The notes: generated by a model not told the origin, from the sequence alone. A DNA stretch of 64,000 bases from Larix kaempferi (GCA_027924585.1 BSBM01002098.1:7787001-7851000), one strand, 5' to 3'. Counted from the stretch's first letter, positions 16,172-29,168 are shown. Made by a program: numbers and translations.

Positions 16172-16682
16172 CTATGGACTATAACCTACCCTATGTTTTT
16201 TTCCCACACATTTTTTTACCCTAAAAATGTTCAACCAATGCTTGTGAAGCCAACCCAATGGCATGATGGATTTTACATCATCCCCCAAACCACAAGGGAC
16301 TAGGTTCCCCTCCTTTGCAGACACACCGCTTACTTTGTTGCTATGATGAACTACCACATATTTTTTGACCTCCTTCACCACCAAGACACTCAATCGATGG
16401 TTTTGGGTCTTCATACCTAGCAACTGATAACAGATTTACTTCATGCAACAACCGTAGATTAACCCTCACATTCAAAATGTTGCCCCTTCTTAATGACGCA
16501 GAGGACTTCATCACCAAATCTTCCTCATCATACACTAGATTCTGAGCAAGGAAAGGGCCATGAACATGAAATGAATTAGATACAAAAGAGACATTTCTGA
16601 AGGTAGAGTATGATGAATAACATCTTCCCCAATATCGAGCGGCTCTAGAAAGGTGTACATAAAGTGCTTTTAAGGCCCCCAT
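16172..16682 (-). other. Unrecognised minus-strand coding-like stretch
   Basis: Two overlapping open frames (113 codons from 16682, 83 codons from 16423) might be one frameshifted coding segment. No domain is recognised. It lies antisense to the region between the CpG patch and the multi-exon pseudogene. Confidence 0.15.
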
Positions 16683-16931
16683 TGTCTCAATCCTTCATTA
16701 ATAATTGAATTAGGAGCTCTCCGCCATCGATCATTAATCGATTTACATGTAGTTGATCCTCACCTTCCACTTTGGTTTACATGTAGTTGTTATTATAGTA
16801 TTTTGAGATGATATTTATGTTTGTAATGTATTCGTTCTTGCACAAAGTTTGTACATTTTTCATTTTTGAGAGATGTCATTATAGCATATGTATATGTTTC
16901 TAATGATTTGTTTTTTAAATTTTTTATTGCA

Positions 16932-19635
16932 ATGACGATTATGGATGCACATTCAGACATCCAAAGAGAAATTGGGAGGCTCAGAGAAATTTGAGCCTCA
17001 ATAACTATTGTTGATGATAGGCACCGTATGCTTGCATCCAATTTGAATGCAATGATAGAGACCTTTAGTAGGTCTAATGGTGCACTGCACAATATTGCTA
17101 CATACAGAGATAGAAAGAGGCAAGAATATGCCGATGGAATTAGCTATATAGAAATTAAGAAGTTGAAGATATCAAAACAACATATGTTTTCCCTTTTTAA
17201 GGATCCATGGATGGGTGAAATCTCGAATGCAAACAAAAGCCATATTTCTATCGAGTGGTGTACATATCAACCATTCATAGATAATTGGATAGACCGATGG
17301 TACATGGTGTTTGATCAACCACCACATAACAATAGGGAAATGCCTCTATATTTTCTAAGAAAGATGTACGCAGAATTTGTTTTGGGGAAGCATGTGAATT
17401 ATTTTGATATCTTGGAGTACCAGGGTGTTGGGATGGGGATTCCTCAATAACATCCCAATGTGAGGCACATAGATCCCAATCGCCCAGTAGCTCCACCTCG
17501 CAGGCAGCTACCCAGGCCAGATGTGCCGCTTGCACATCAGTTGGTCCCAGATACGCAGGAGTCATTCCTATTGTTGGCATAGGCGATTGTTCTCCATAGC
17601 ACGTATCTTCAAGGTGCGTACCAGGAAGGTCCATCAGAGCCACCATCTATGGGTGGAGTAGAGCCACCGCCTCTCGATGGGGTAGATCCACCACCTCCCG
17701 ATGGGGTAGATCCACCACCTTCTAGTGTTCGAGGAGCATCTAGTAGTGGCACTAGACCTGCACATGATGAGCACAGCCGAGAACCCCACCCATGCATAGT
17801 ATCCGACCATCCTTGCTCTGGTCTTGTCCAAACAGATGATACCTTTACTGGGTATTTTACATAGGTAAGTAAATGGTTAACAATTTAGTGTCATTTGTAA
17901 ATTATTTTTCCTTACTATACACATATATAGATTGCTAATATTTTTAATGATTTTAAAACTTGTAGTTGCTACAAGAAGTGCACGAGGTTGAAGAACTTTC
18001 CACTGATGATGTAGAGCATAGTCCAGAGGCTCATGCACCAACACAGTCCGATGTAGAAGATGTTGTCATAATTTCAGTGACAACAACTCACACTGAGGTA
18101 ACTATTTCAACATGACATTATTTCAATACATGAGTAAATGGTTAACAATTTAGTGTCATTTGTAAATTATTTTTACTTACTATACACATATATAGATTGC
18201 TAATATTTTTAATGATTTTAAAACTTGTAGTTGCTACAAGAAGGGCATGAGGGGCAAGAGGCTCATGCAACAGAACCTTCTGATGTACAAGATGTTGTCG
18301 TACCTTCAGCGACAACAACTCACACTGAGGTAACTATTTCAACATGACATTATTGTGACATTATTTTAATACATGAGTAAATGGTTAACAATTTAGTGTC
18401 ATTTGTAAATTATTTTTACTTACTATACACATATATAGATTGTTAATATTTTTAATGATTTTAAAACTTGTAGTTGCTACAAGATGGGCATGAGGGGCAA
18501 GAGGCTCATGCAACAAAACCTTCTGATGTACAAGATGTTGTCATACCTTCAGCGACAACAACTCACACTAAGTTAACTATTTTAACATGACATTATTTTA
18601 ATACATGTTAGTTTGTTATCACATGTTACTTAATTAATGCTACACGGTATAATATTTACAATTTTCTAAATTGTAGGTTGTAGATCCCCCTCAGAGGGAA
18701 ATGATTTCATCTAGTGAGCTCCCTCCTAGTGGGAATACAAGTGATAGCGTGCCCATAGAGACACAACGGGTGGTAGAACGTTTCTTAGAATTGCTTGAAG
18801 TGTACAGTACATCGGTATGTATTTCATCATTGTCAGTTTGTTAATACATGTTATTTCATTTACCAATGCATTTCTAACTACATCAGTAATTGGTGATTGT
18901 AGCCACCAACCTCTATACTTATGAGACAGTCAGGAGTTGGATCTCCTCGTAGTCCAAATGGGAAAAAGGGACAAATGTATAAGAGAGGCTCCACTTCTAG
19001 AAAGGGTGTGGATGTCCTCTATAGCAGACACACGAGAGATCCATCTACCCATCACTTAACAAGGGTGAATGATGTTGCAGTTAGTGTCACATCTGTAATA
19101 GCCCCAAGTCATACAGAGGTAACTATTTCAACAATCACAATGCATAGTATTTAACCATGTTACTATATTGTTTATTCATACATGTCTAACTATTTCCCCA
19201 TTTGGTGATTGTAGCCATTAGCAGCAGAAGTGCCCGACCCCTCTGCTCAATCCATGGTTCTGACCGGGTCTCCTCTTTTGGTGAGATGTTCATTAATGAC
19301 CAAATTTTTTTATTCAATTTACCCAAACATGTTGATCAATGTTGAATTGTTGAATTAATTGAGATATGATCTTTTATTTGCAGAGCACAACTATAGAGAG
19401 GCCTTCCATGAGCACATTGCAGACATCTATACCCCATGAGGATTTGGTGAGTGTTTGACATAAATAATTTGGCCATAAGTTAAATTTTTAAGTTTGTAAA
19501 TGGTAGGGTATTAGTGTAGTTATTTGATAAAAATAATGATCTTTTTTTTTGCAGACTCTTGAGATGCAGAGCGATCCCGGGGAGATGGTCGATAGAGGAA
19601 AGTCGGGGAAAAACAAGCAAAAGATTGATTTTTGA
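16932..19635 (+). pseudogene. Decayed multi-exon gene with a phase-0 exon array; possible plant-mobile-domain tail
   Basis: Main exon about 16932-17864: a helical start, a segment with SIEWCTYQPFIDNW and DRWYMVFDQPP that vaguely resembles the tail of plant mobile domain (MAIN-like) proteins, then a Pro-rich repeat (GGVEPPPLDGVDPPPPDG). It has four in-frame stops, TGA 16992, TAA 17448, TAG 17580 and TAG 17862, each one C-to-T step from CGA, CAA or CAG. The last stop would be the CAG of a perfect CAG/GTAAGT donor. Eight small exons follow: 17966-18097, 18231-18329, 18474-18572, 18677-18814, 18903-19118, 19215-19280, 19384-19446, 19555-19635 (ends in TGA). All are multiples of three, phase 0, and open throughout. 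The third small exon has lost its donor (GT to TT). Family assignment is tentative; the exon structure is directly visible. Confidence 0.6.
17870..18605 (+). repeat. Tandemly triplicated exon-intron unit
   Basis: The intron sequence (TAAATGGTTAACAATTTAG to AAAACTTGTAG), the exon that follows (starts TTGCTACAAGA, ends ACAACAACTCACACT) and the next donor side are repeated three times, with exon starts at 17966, 18231 and 18474. Copies two and three are the closest pair. Exon lengths are 132, 99 and 99 nt, so each duplication keeps the frame. Confidence 0.9.
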
Positions 19636-20927
19636 TGTTGCATAGTCCTGTATATATGTATTTTGACATACATGTACACATTATTGTACTTAGAGATACA
19701 TGTACATTGACAGGCCATTTGAGGGTCGACTACTTTTCCATATTTTGTATTACAAACATTCGGCTATCAATGCATTATACAATATATTCCATATTTTCTC
19801 TTGAGTTTCCACTTGTGCTTGTGATGATTTATCTCTTCCACAAATTGATAAATTATGCTATTGAAATTTATATAATTACATTTTAAGCAATATTTATTCT
19901 CTTACATTTATTGCATTGATCAAGTAACATCTCACCATTGTGTTATGAAAACATTATCTTAATGAAAAAAACTAATAATATCTTTCAACAGTTCAATGAA
20001 CTTAGCACATGCATGCTAATTTGATATCTAATTTAAAATTGTGTTTTTTGTCAACTCCAAGGGTTCATACTCATTGATCAGGATTATGGTTGCAAGGAAA
20101 ATATGTTGCATGGAAAAAACAAAAGTTAAAAGAATAAGTTAAAATATGTTTGAATAACCTCTGTCATAATAGTAACATGCTACGCATACCATCAATGTAA
20201 GCCTATGAAATTTTCACAAACTAAGAGGAAGTCTAATAGATGCTACACATTTAATCAATGCTACCGTATTTCATCAAACGATACGTACATGAACATCTAT
20301 GAAGTTCGGTTGAAGTGTGTCTACTCTAGCATGCTAAAAGCAATGGAAAAGTATCAAGTACAATGGAAGGAATGCATAACTAAAGTGTAATAAAATTCAT
20401 TGGGCCTTCATGTACATATGGTCAAATATATGTAACAATTATACCCTAGTTTGTAAGACCCTAGTTTGTTCCAATATGTTAACCAATAGATGGTCATGAA
20501 TTCACTCTCATAAAATCATTGAAGATATAAACCCTATCCTTACTAAACCCTAGTATGTAAGACCCTGGTTTGTGCTTTACCTCTTTCATATGTCCATTCT
20601 CCACTTGTCATAATGCAAAAGTAATCATACAGAATCCATGGAAAATGAAATACCTAAATAGTTTAATGATATTCCTTGATAATGTTGTTTTGATGAAGAA
20701 AAATAAGATGTTCATGGTCCTATGTTTGTAAAAAGGATGGATTATCCTCATATGAAAATGTATTTAAAAATGACATTAATTACTCAAAATCCAAATATAG
20801 TGGAACACTAAGGAGTTGTTAAATGACGTGGCACACTAAGGACATAGAAATCTACCAAGGGTGCAGTGTGGTAGGCTTGATTTACACTCTTTGAATGTCT
20901 AGTTCTATAATCAAAATAAAAAAATTT
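19636..20927. other. No gene seen
   Basis: AT-rich. A diffuse repeat of CCCTAGTTTGTAAGACCCT-like words occurs near 20442-20575. Confidence 0.4.
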
Positions 20928-21349
20928 CAAAGTTGATCCTCATGTGCAAAACTGTACACCCCCTTACTGAGCAAAACCCTAGTTTCCAAAATTGACCTAA
21001 AAGTTGACACCTGGGCCATGGGACCGGAGGAGAGGGGCACCCCTAGAAATATACCGATGTCCTGAATCCAATGGAGTTGACGGTTTCTCGATCCAAGCCA
21101 CTGTCTCCATCCTATGGCTCGTTCCATATCGCATCCAACAGGTCTTCAGGGACACCTGTTGGATACCTACCGGGGCCATAGAATTCCAACCGTGCAACAA
21201 AACTGGGTTCTAGGGAGTCCTGCAAGTGTGTCTAAGAAGGTTCTAGCTAGGAACGCTAGCCATAAGTCCCCGGTCGATGATTTTGCAAAGTTGACCCCCA
21301 TGTGCAAAAATTGCACACTCCCTTACTGAGCAAAAACCTAGTTTCCAAT
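20928..21349. repeat. Direct repeats flanking a 290-bp GC-richer segment
   Basis: A segment of about 62 bp at 20928-20990 (CAAAGTTGATCC to AGTTTCCAA) recurs at 21284-21349 with about 85% agreement by eye. The segment between is unusually GC-rich for the window. This could be the ends of a small retroelement or a tandem repeat with a long unit. No ORF of known family is seen. Confidence 0.5.
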
Positions 21350-21936
21350 TGGCTATTTTTTGGGATTTTTTTCAAAAAATAAATTCGCTATTTGGTCATT
21401 TTTTGTCTCTAATATCGCTTATATTTACATAAAATATGTTTTTTTTATCACAATATTCGCCAAAATTTACAATTTTTAGTAGTAAATTGTATGTTTCATA
21501 TTTAATATTCGCCTACCTATCTATATATATGTTTTTTTCAATCCAAACTAATCGCCTAGAATACTACACTTATGTATACTATTAGAATCCTTAAAAATTA
21601 CCCTGGTGCCAGCTTGTCCCCTTGATTGAATTGGAATGCCACTTGCAACCTTTAGCTTGTCTCCTAATTGATTTGAGGCCATTTTTCACCACCAAAGAGG
21701 GGCCCGATGATAAACCTCAGGGCGTTTTATCCAAAGCGATCTTCCCACAGTGATTCAAAAGGAGGACCCTTCCAGTAGTCGGGGGGCGAAACCTCTGCAT
21801 TTTGGGGTTTGTAAATGCTACTCGTGATGTGTACTACAAGACCTGTGGCTTCTTGTTTGTGGGTGTTCGTTGATGCCTTAGCTTCTTGATGATGTTGATC
21901 GTTAATAACATGGGGCTTGATACAAATTAGAGATTG
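21350..21936. other. No gene seen
   Basis: AT-rich DNA containing diffuse ATTCGC-type words; no gene or clear element recognised. Confidence 0.35.
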
Positions 21937-22800
21937 GATTGTTCCTGATATAGAAATGTATTACGTTAAAGAATGGGGACAGGACGGCTTGTGAAAGCGC
22001 GATCCCAAATCATTTTCCTATCTGCGCTATTTATTCCTCTGCGTATAGTTTATATATACATTGGCTTTGTGTCGATAAACGGTTTAGGATGTTCCTGATA
22101 TAGAAATGTATTGCATTAAGGAATGGGGACAAGACTGCTTGTGAAAGACCGATCACAAATCATTTTCCTGTCTGCGTTATTTCTTCCTCTGCGTATAGTT
22201 TATATATACATTGGCTCTATGTTGATAAACGGTTTAGGATGTTCCTGATATAGAAATGTATTGCGTTAAGGAATGGGGACAGGATGACTTGTGAAAGCCC
22301 GATCCCAAATCATTTTCCTGTCTATGCTATTTCTTCCTCTGCATATAGTTTATATATACGATCATTCTGTGTTGATAAACGGTTTAGGTTGTTTCCTGAT
22401 GTATTGCGTTAAGGAATGGTGACAGGACGACTTGAGAAATCCTGATCCCAAATCATTGTTCATGTCTGTGCTATTCTTCCTCTGTGTATAGTTTATATAC
22501 GTTGGCTCAGGGCTGTGTAAACAACCTATGTTATTTACTGAATTATATATATTGTGGTGATAATATATGGGGATAGGACGGCTTGACAAGCCGGATCCCA
22601 AGTCAGTATTTTCCTCTGTGTAATGTTACCTACGCTGGCTCAGGGCTGTGTAAATGGCTGCGCCATTTCCTTATATATATATATATATGTTGTTATAAGA
22701 ACTTGGATACGACGGATGGATAAGCCCGATCCCAAATCCATGTTCTCCCTTCGGAGCATAGATTATATAGGTATGCTGGTCCGCGGCTGTGTAATTATAT
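21937..22800. repeat. Tandem array, about 150-bp unit, decaying to the right
   Basis: Unit starts (GGATGTTCCTGATATAGAAA and variants) fall at about 21937, 22088, 22238 and 22387; two shorter, more diverged units follow near 22560 and 22690. All keep a GGGGACAGGACGGCTTG/GCCCGATCCCAAATC core and a GTATAGTTTATATA spacer. The core contains a small palindrome (CGGCTTGACAAGCCG in the fifth unit). No gene function is apparent. Confidence 0.85.
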
Positions 22801-23313
22801 ATACTAGTTCGTGACTATAAACTACCTGTGTTATTTTGATATATGATAAGTCTCTAGATGTAGTCGGGCGGAGGCTTCCTTGTGATCTTTATGATCACTA
22901 CCCCAGCATACATATGTTCTAAGGCCATCTCGAATGATGAATAAATAATGAGTTTAAGGTTATAATTAAAAATAGGAATCCCTAGTTCGGATATAGGATG
23001 CCTGTAGTAAATCAAAAGAGTTGAAAACTTAGTTGGCTCAAGTTTATTAATTTAAATACTTCTGAAAGAGACGTGTTCGGGTATGGGTTGTTATGAGTGG
23101 TTAGAAGTGTGCCAACAAGACCAAGTCGAATTTAGAGCCTCGTTCTCTTACCTCTAGTGGATTCGTTGCCTAGCTTGGGGGTGGTCTGTCAATGAAAAAA
23201 CACATGTTGGACATAGAACCAATGGTAGGGAGGAAAGTTGCAGTAAACCCTTCAGTCGCCTTAGTCTATTTTCCTCATATAAGTATTATCATCATTGTTG
23301 CATGATTTTAAAA

Positions 23314-23860
23314 GTTGTCATGTTTATAAAATGAAATATTGTCATGGATTATGTTTGTTAGTTGATTGTACTTATATGTATATTGATGTTATAATATGTG
23401 GGTGCAATAATAGTGTGTACTTATGATGGCATAAGGTAAATCGTTGTTTGAGTTGTCATGTTCATAAAATGAAATATTGTCATGGATTATCTTAGACGAT
23501 TGTACTTATATGTATATTGATGTTATAATATGTGGGTGATAATAGTGTGTACTTATGATGGCATAAGGTAAATCGTTGATTGAGTTGTCATGTTCATAAA
23601 ATGAAATATTGTCATGGATTATCTTAGCCGATTGTACTTACATGTATATTGATGTTATAATATGTGGGTGCAATAATAGTGTGTACTTATGATGGCATAA
23701 CGTAAATCGTTGATTGAGTTGTCATGTTGATAAAATGAAATATTGTCATGGATTATCTAATTGTTAGCCGATTTTACTTATATATATATATTAATTTTAT
23801 AATATGTGGGTGCAATAATAGTTTGTACTTATGATGGTATAGAATAAATCATTGATTGAG
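23314..23860. repeat. Second tandem array, 132-138-bp unit, four copies
   Basis: Copies start at 23314, 23452, 23584 and 23718 with GTTGTCATGTTCATAAAATG and include ATTGATGTTATAATATGTGG. The unit is unrelated to the 150-bp array about 500 bp to the left. Confidence 0.9.
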
Positions 23861-24468
23861 GAATTTGACACAACATTAATGTGGGCTAATTTATACAAGA
23901 CATATAGGTATGTGTTGATGAATGAGGCACTGACTTGACGACATGGTATGTGTTATGATTTTTGTAGGAGAAATACACATATGAAATGTAGTACCTTAAG
24001 ATGGTTAATGTTATATTGAAATATTGATGGATAACGAACACCACGAGTATCTGTCGTCATATATTGAATTGTGGTTTAAATAGTCTATTTTGCTATATAA
24101 ATGTTTTAGATGAAGAGTGCTTGGTAGGGGCTAATACGTGTTATGTTAATTTTATGTTATTACTAGTTAATCATTGGCATGATAAATATGAATGATAAAT
24201 TGTATTCAAGCAATTATAAATAAGTACATGAGGAATATTCATGATTTATGAATAGAGGTGGATGTCTCTTCTAAATTTCCTAAGAGTTGGATCTGTAAGT
24301 TGACTATACTCTTTTCATCATGTATATGTGAGTGTTGGTAATATAAATAAGAATATCATGTTCTTATAGCATGGTTAAGAGAGTCACGAAATCTTTATGG
24401 TAATAAGTAGAAAAGGACAAAAGATAAGTGTGAATGATTTAATTTATGACTCCTTTTGTGTTATTAAA
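23861..24468. other. No gene seen
   Basis: AT-rich sequence with no supportable reading frame. Confidence 0.4.
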
Positions 24469-25784
24469 CTAATCTTGTTTTATTTTGTTTAGTGGATAAA
24501 GGAAAATTTTTATGCCTGCTATTTTTCCCTTAAAATAGCACCGGGGGTATGGAGATGTTACAGGGGAAGCCTTTGTTTTGAGTATAGCTTGTTGCAGTAG
24601 TTCTAACTGCCTCCTGGAAACGTACCCTTTTCCTTTCTTGCTACATTCCTTATCTATTTCATCTAGATCTAACTCCCCTAGATCCATGTCCTCCGCTTCC
24701 TCCATTATCTCATATTCCATAACTTCACATGACCCTTCTATCTGTATTTTCTCGGGATTGATTAGAGATTTTCGCCCTTCCCTAATGGGAGAACAATTTT
24801 TATCCTTATTGTATTCCTCCCCATCGTTCTCCATCTGATCCAGGGTTTTAAACCTGTTCCCATCTGTTTTTTCTTCTTGGTATTTTGCTTTGGTTGGGGT
24901 TGATTGTTAGTTCTTCTTCCTTGTTTCTTCCGATTTTGAACTTGTGTGAACCCTTCACTGTCCTTTTATTTTTCTTTGTTCTCCTGACTTGGGATTGTTT
25001 TAGGGTGGAGTGGGAAATCCCTTCCCTGGTTCCCATACTCATGGCATTGTCTACATTAGAAAGGTAACTGCTCATAATTGATGGGTTGTACCTAGTCTTC
25101 ATCTTCCCAGGTTAGATTGATTGTTTCTGGAAGTTCTTGCGATAAGTTCATATAAACACAGATCCTGGCGTAGGTTGTGTACCTTTGTTGTTTTGTTTGG
25201 TCTGAGACCTTCACAAATTTGCCTAGGGTATTCCCAATGACCTCCAGAATTTTTGGTTCCCAATATTCGCATGGAAGAGAATAAAGCCTGATCCAGACTG
25301 GGGCTATACTCATATCCTCAGTATCAGGGTTGAACCTCTCTTTCCACCGTTGAAGGAATAATCCAGCTGAATAGAAAAAATATGGTCCCCCTAGTAGAAT
25401 CCGATCTCTATCTTCCTGGTTGAAAATGATGATGGTGAAAAAACCTTTAGCCCCCCGATGTAGATCGTAATTCCCTTTAGGGTTCCATGTCACCTTGATC
25501 CATCTGAGCAAGTACTTCTCCTTTGGCCATATACCAATGAATTTGACAATAAGGGATTTCTCCTACCATTGTTCCATTCATTCCCTCAGCTTCTTTGAAG
25601 TGATCTGCAAAGATGGGTTTTCTGCAAATCTGGGTAAACAACCCCCTTGGGTCTTTTTTCGCTCAAAATCCTTTTTCCTTTCTCCCTCTGTTTCAATTTC
25701 CGGTTGGTTCTTTGTTGTATCTCATGCCCCTTCCTTCCTGTGTCGAGAGTGGGAGGGGGATCCACCCCCTCCAAACGATGCCAT
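24469..25784 (-). pseudogene. LINE ORF1 remnant (DUF4283 domain and degraded zinc knuckle)
   Basis: Read leftwards from an ATG at 25784 (MASFGGGGSP), fragments give GIWPKEKYLLRWIKVTW, GAKGFFTIIIFNQEDRDR, GGPYFFYSAGLFLQRW, PVWIRLYSLPCEYW, ARICVYMNL and LTWEDED. This is the DUF4283 RNA-binding region of plant L1-type LINE ORF1. It is followed by YEQLPF, CRQCHEYG and a low-complexity basic tail. Stops and frameshifts break it, and the expected knuckle H and last C are replaced (NQGRDF). No endonuclease or reverse transcriptase follows to the left, so only ORF1 survives. The GC-richer leader to about 25920 is probably the LINE 5' UTR. Confidence 0.85.
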
Positions 25785-25920
25785 GTCGGAAAAACCTTGC
25801 CTCCACCCCCAATATTCCCTCAACTCGCGATCCGGTCTTCTCCTTTCAAGCCGCTTGCTTCTTTCTCTGCTAGAGCTCGGTCGCTAGGGTTTCGACCTAC
25901 AAATTGCAGCTTTCTATAGA

Positions 25921-27152
25921 TATCCAAAACAGATTCCTTGTTTTAAAGGTACTTGATTGTACTAAATAAAAATGTCAAATATATTTAAATGTTAAAAAAA
26001 CTTTGGTTATATATTGTAATATATTTTTGGTTTTAATGTATAACGACTCTTGTACTATAACAATTTCAAAGAATTCAATCTTAAGAAATTGATGGGATAT
26101 TTTTGATAGAACATTTAAGCATGATCCAAGAAACTAACTAATCAAACAAAAAAATTAAAACTTGATAAATAATTTGTACCATATTAATTTATATTAAAAT
26201 AAGAATTAATTACAATTATAAAATGTTTCAAAAATGTAACTGTACAAAACTCCCTAAGAATCCATCAAATATCCAACATCTATACTACAATATGTCAATA
26301 TGATATTAATAAAATGTGATACTATAGCATAATTCTCAATTGCATATACTCAAAAATATTTTGTCACAAAAATTAATTAAACCTTTAATTATCATATCTT
26401 CATTTTTTGAGAATTCTAAACCTTAAGCCACTCCTGTTTAAGTTATTTAATTGCACAAAATTTACATTTTCACATTGCAACAATCACGAAGATAGTTGTA
26501 ACGTAAATAGTGGAATCATAGACAATTTCATACATGCACATGGATTTTCTCCTTCAAATCAACTTATTATGAAGTTAATTAAAGCTTTCAAGGAAACCTC
26601 CACAATTGTTAAAATCCATTAGTTGTTTGGTAAACAAATTCACCTCGAACTTGATGTTTTATGACTTCCTGAAGAATTTCTTCCTGCACAAAAAACAAAG
26701 AACAACACCTTTGTCCAATCCATATGGTTGTATAGATCTATCGTATGACCTACTATATGGATCCATAGGGATATATGGATTTGTAGTATGACATGTTGTA
26801 TATAATATATGGCCTAGTTGTACAAATTGATTATGTAGTTGTCTATCTCTTGATTGATGCACTTTTCTCTTGCTTTGATTGTTGTCCTCATCAGACACAA
26901 TTATGTGTTTAAACTCTCTATCTTGACCTACCTTTATACTTGAGCTAAAAAACTAATCTATTAGGACCCTAATACCTTAGTGATATGTACATTTGAGATC
27001 AATGTAAATCACTTTAATGCATAAATATATACTTTATTAGAGTCAATAACGAAATATAAAACTTTCACTTTATTCATAAAGTGAATTACAAAATAGAATT
27101 AACTCAAAGTACTTCGAGCATGTTCACATTGAACTAATGTGGAAGTTTGTCA
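25921..27152. other. No gene seen
   Basis: AT-rich. Short open frames at 26407-26898 match nothing that I recognise. Confidence 0.4.
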
Positions 27153-29168
27153 TGTCCCAAATTTGTAATTGGGTCACAATGGCCTAATCACATTGGCCAT
27201 ATTCATTAGAGTTTGTAAAATTGATGTTAACGGTCAAATAATTGCCAAGGAGGAAAATTACTAGTTTCCTAGGTTTGGGGTGGAAGCTTTGGGATTTGGA
27301 ATAATGGGGATAATAAATGATGTTTGAACATTAGAGTGTCATAAATATTTAATAAAGGATCTAAATAAATATATACAAGTGAAAATCAAAGTGGAATTTG
27401 ATCATGAAGACACATGGAGGAAGTGGGACCCACATATGGCTAGATTTCCCCACTACACTTGGCATCATTCTCTCACCAATTCGAATTCAAGGTGAATGGT
27501 AACATACTTGGGGGAGTCCAAAAGGTATTATTCATGGCATGACTCATCCAAGGTCGAAATATAGAGGAAGAGTAACTCCCATGGAAGAGGAAGAGGCAAT
27601 TTGGAGTTAGTGAGACACTTGGGCTAGATTCCCTAGCTCTATGACAACAATGATGAAGATGCTATGACACCTATGACACAAATCAGACCTGAAGGCTGAC
27701 ATATGACATATATGACATGTCAGGGCTAAAAATAGACTCCAAGAGGGCGCTCAAGGGTGTTAGGGAAGCTAAGATGCTTCCACATGTGATTTGGTGGAAG
27801 TGGGAAACTAGGAATTGTTGTACAAGTGGCGTTCTTTGGAATCTCTTCCCAACTTGAGTTGGCATGAGTCTCTTGGAAGGAATTCGACCCATGGAGGAAA
27901 TTAGAACTTTATAAATGTCAATAACAAAGAATGAAACCAGATTTTTATCATTTGTAGAATTTGCAATTGCATTTGTGAAGAGGAAGAGCTAGTGGATGAC
28001 TAGTTTCTTGCCTTAGCCAATTTCGAGGGTGAAAGATTCCCATCCAAGTTGGTAATTGGAAAGGCCATTTAGACCTTTCATTTGGAGCTTTAATGGAGTC
28101 TTTATTTTCAGGTGTAAGCTATAGGGCATCTCATGGTTTCTTCTATTGCATCTCACTCCTTCAACCATTTCCAGTTTTGATGGCATATTCTTGATCCTTG
28201 AGGGAGGGCGTTTTTGGTGAGCTATTGTACTCTTTGGGGACGCTTTTAATGCCCCATTTATTTTTTAATATGAATTAAATACTCTGTTCTTCATCTCCAA
28301 AAAGTTTCAGGTCGAAATTCCAAGTAGAAATGTATAAATCTCATTTTTAATGGAAGAACAATGCCATTTCCCCACTACCTTGTTGTGAGCCAATGTATTG
28401 ATGATGATTTCGAATGAATGGATGATTCTATGATATATTTGTGATAAATATACTGCCATGGATGTCTTATACAAGTTTCATGTACTGTACTTGAGCATTT
28501 GAAGCATTTTTACTCAGTTTAATTGCATTGGGAGAAGAAATAGTGCCATTTCCCCAAGGGTCGAATTGGTGATTTTTGCAGTTGAATGGGACAGGGTGAG
28601 AACAGTTGTAATAAACCATTAATGGTGCATATGAGACCTTAATAACATACTTAAAAAATTACATACCTCTTTTCATAAATTTGAGTGGGTTTGGAGGCAT
28701 TTGGGAAGCCATTTTCAGTACTTACCTTAGGAGGATTTGAACCCCAAATTACTAGTAAAATTGCATACTTGGTCCAGAATCTTAAGAGAGTTTGCAGAGG
28801 TATTTTGGTGGCCATATGTTATCCCTAAACATCATATTCAATTCCTAATATCATTCATAAACCTTCCTTGAATATTTGAAGGCATTTGGAGTCAATTTGA
28901 GACCTAGAGACCAATACTAGTCAAAGGGAAATCACTAGCAAAGTTACCTACATTGACCAGAATTGAAAGAGTATTTGCAGAAGTGTTTTAAAGGTACAAA
29001 GGCATCCCTGAAACACATATTTATGTTCTAATATCATTCATATACCTTCTCAGAATATTTGGGATCATTTGGGGCAAATTTGGGACCTAGAGATCGAAAC
29101 TAGTCAAAGGTCGAACCAAGGAAAAAAGTGAAAAATTGCAATTTTAATAAAATTCCTAACAAGGGACA
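27153..29168. mobile_element. Candidate long LTR (about 2.0 kb)
   Basis: The segment begins TGTCCC and ends GGGACA, an inverted 6-bp terminus typical of LTRs, and its right end lies exactly where Copia homology stops. It contains no coding frame and an internal duplication of about 190 bp (both copies include CTAATATCATTCAT, near 28835 and 29025). The flanking five bases (TGTCA, TTACA) do not match, and the left flank does not resume the Copia sequence. A solo LTR or a rearranged element end is therefore only a candidate. Confidence 0.35.

Noticed and set aside
17609-17831. Gly/Ser-rich minus-strand ORFs
   Set aside because: They are antisense to the Pro-rich repeat of the multi-exon pseudogene, whose sense frame is continuous with the upstream exon sequence.
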